NCBI RefSeq assembly: GCF_003641205.1
Contig: NZ_CP032762.1
Span: 4,216,001 to 4,280,000, forward strand
Direction of reading: 5' to 3'
Length of the DNA: 64,000 nt
Origin: Rhodococcus sp. P1Y
GTDB lineage: Bacteria > Actinomycetota > Actinomycetes > Mycobacteriales > Mycobacteriaceae
Of this stretch, positions 63,593-64,000 are shown piece by piece (positions within the stretch are counted from its first letter, which is position 1; each line of letters starts with the position of its first letter). A program made the position numbers and the translations under genes. The notes beneath the pieces are model-generated. The model made no database searches. It had not been told where the DNA came from and saw only the letters and a program-made list of their open reading frames with translations.

Positions 63593-64000
63593 CTAGGCCA
63601 ATCTCGTGATCTCCACCACGACATCGAGTGCCGTCGAGCCACCGCCGGAAAATATGCCCTTGAGCGGCGGAACGTCCGCGTAGTCGCGACCGAGGCCGAC
63701 GGATACGTGCTGTTCGTTGACGGCGATGGCGTTGGTCGGGTCGTAACCCCACCAGGCGCCGGTCCACGCCTCGATCCACGCATGCGACTGGCCTTCGACC
63801 GAAACGCCGACGGCCGCGTCCTTCTTCGGATGCAAGTAGCCCGAGACATACCGGCTCGGAATTCCGATGCTGCGCAACAGAAGCAGCGTCAGGTGCGCGT
63901 AGTCCTGGCAGACGCCTTTCTTCTCCGACCACGCCTCGACGGCGGAGGTGTGCACTCCCGTCGTCCCCGGCACGTACGACATTTCCTGGTTGACCCAGTT
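63593..64000 (-). CDS. transglutaminase-like protein, C-terminal fragment
   Basis: The C-terminal 135 or so residues are in the window, in frame to its edge (NWVNQEMSYVPGTTGVHTSA...). The transglutaminase-like triad is present: Cys in KKGVCQDYAHLTLLLLRS, His in GQSHAWIEAW and Asp in GYDPTNAI. The core is a papain-like fold; such actinobacterial proteins act as peptidases or transglutaminases of uncertain substrate and often lie near lepA in mycobacteria. The start lies beyond the window. Confidence 0.9.
   Translation of the reverse strand, partial: NWVNQEMSYVPGTTGVHTSAVEAWSEKKGVCQDYAHLTLLLLRSIGIPSRYVSGYLHPKKDAAVGVSVEGQSHAWIEAWTGAWWGYDPTNAIAVNEQHVSVGLGRDYADVPPLKGIFSGGGSTALDVVVEITRLA

Overview
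The window looks like a chromosomal segment of a Rhodococcus-type actinobacterium (Nocardiaceae). It is GC-rich, uses many GTG/TTG starts and 4-base start/stop overlaps, and from about 21.5 kb onward it carries a block whose gene content and order I recognise from mycobacteria (dnaG-dgt, glyS, smtB-zur, uppS, recO, era, ybeY, phoH, dnaJ2-hrcA, hemW, sulfite reductase, cysH, sulfate ABC genes, GH15 trehalase, lepA). The genus is inferred from this, not from a database search.

Region 1 (1-12.6 kb) is an accessory patchwork of small enzyme/regulator pairs: TetR with an alpha/beta hydrolase, ArsR-VOC, AKR-XRE, MarR-VOC, ArsR-SRPBCC, hydrolases, an AlkD-like protein and a methyltransferase. Several pairs share visible operators. 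The most striking is a 34-bp palindrome that contains both start codons of the ArsR/SRPBCC pair.

Region 2 (12.7-21.1 kb) is a catabolic-looking locus: a TetR regulator, an operon of permease, NMT1/TauA-like binding lipoprotein, ATPase, long M24 hydrolase and RidA, then a convergent PhyH dioxygenase that is divergent from a LacI-type regulator. The substrate is unknown.

Region 3 (21.2-46.6 kb) is mostly core: tRNA-Asn, dnaG, dgt, a NarL-type two-component system with an ABC-2 exporter, a phosphotransferase, a TPM-domain protein with a disrupted glycine-rich tail, glycyl-tRNA synthetase, SmtB-Zur, then the long leftward uppS-recO-era-corC-ybeY-phoH and rsmE-dnaJ-hrcA block, and hemW. Intergenic gaps hold palindromes and short tandem repeats.

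Region 4 (46.6-57.6 kb) is sulfate assimilation. Ferredoxin-type sulfite reductase, APS reductase (cysH), sulfurylase (cysD, cysN) and a siroheme chelatase form one rightward operon; the sulfate-binding protein, cysT, cysW and cysA form a leftward operon. Each operon is preceded by a short GTG-started reading frame with cysteine codons near its end (31 codons with CSSSCRCCRACS; 33 codons with CC), each 7 bases downstream of a -10-like hexamer. I read these as leaderless cysteine-sensing leader peptides, the most interesting regulatory feature in the window.

Region 5 (57.5-64 kb) has two tiny membrane proteins, GH15 trehalase/glucoamylase, nitronate monooxygenase, lepA, an orphan PemK/MazF-like protein and the end of a transglutaminase-family gene. 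No insertion sequences, prophage genes or CRISPR arrays were seen.
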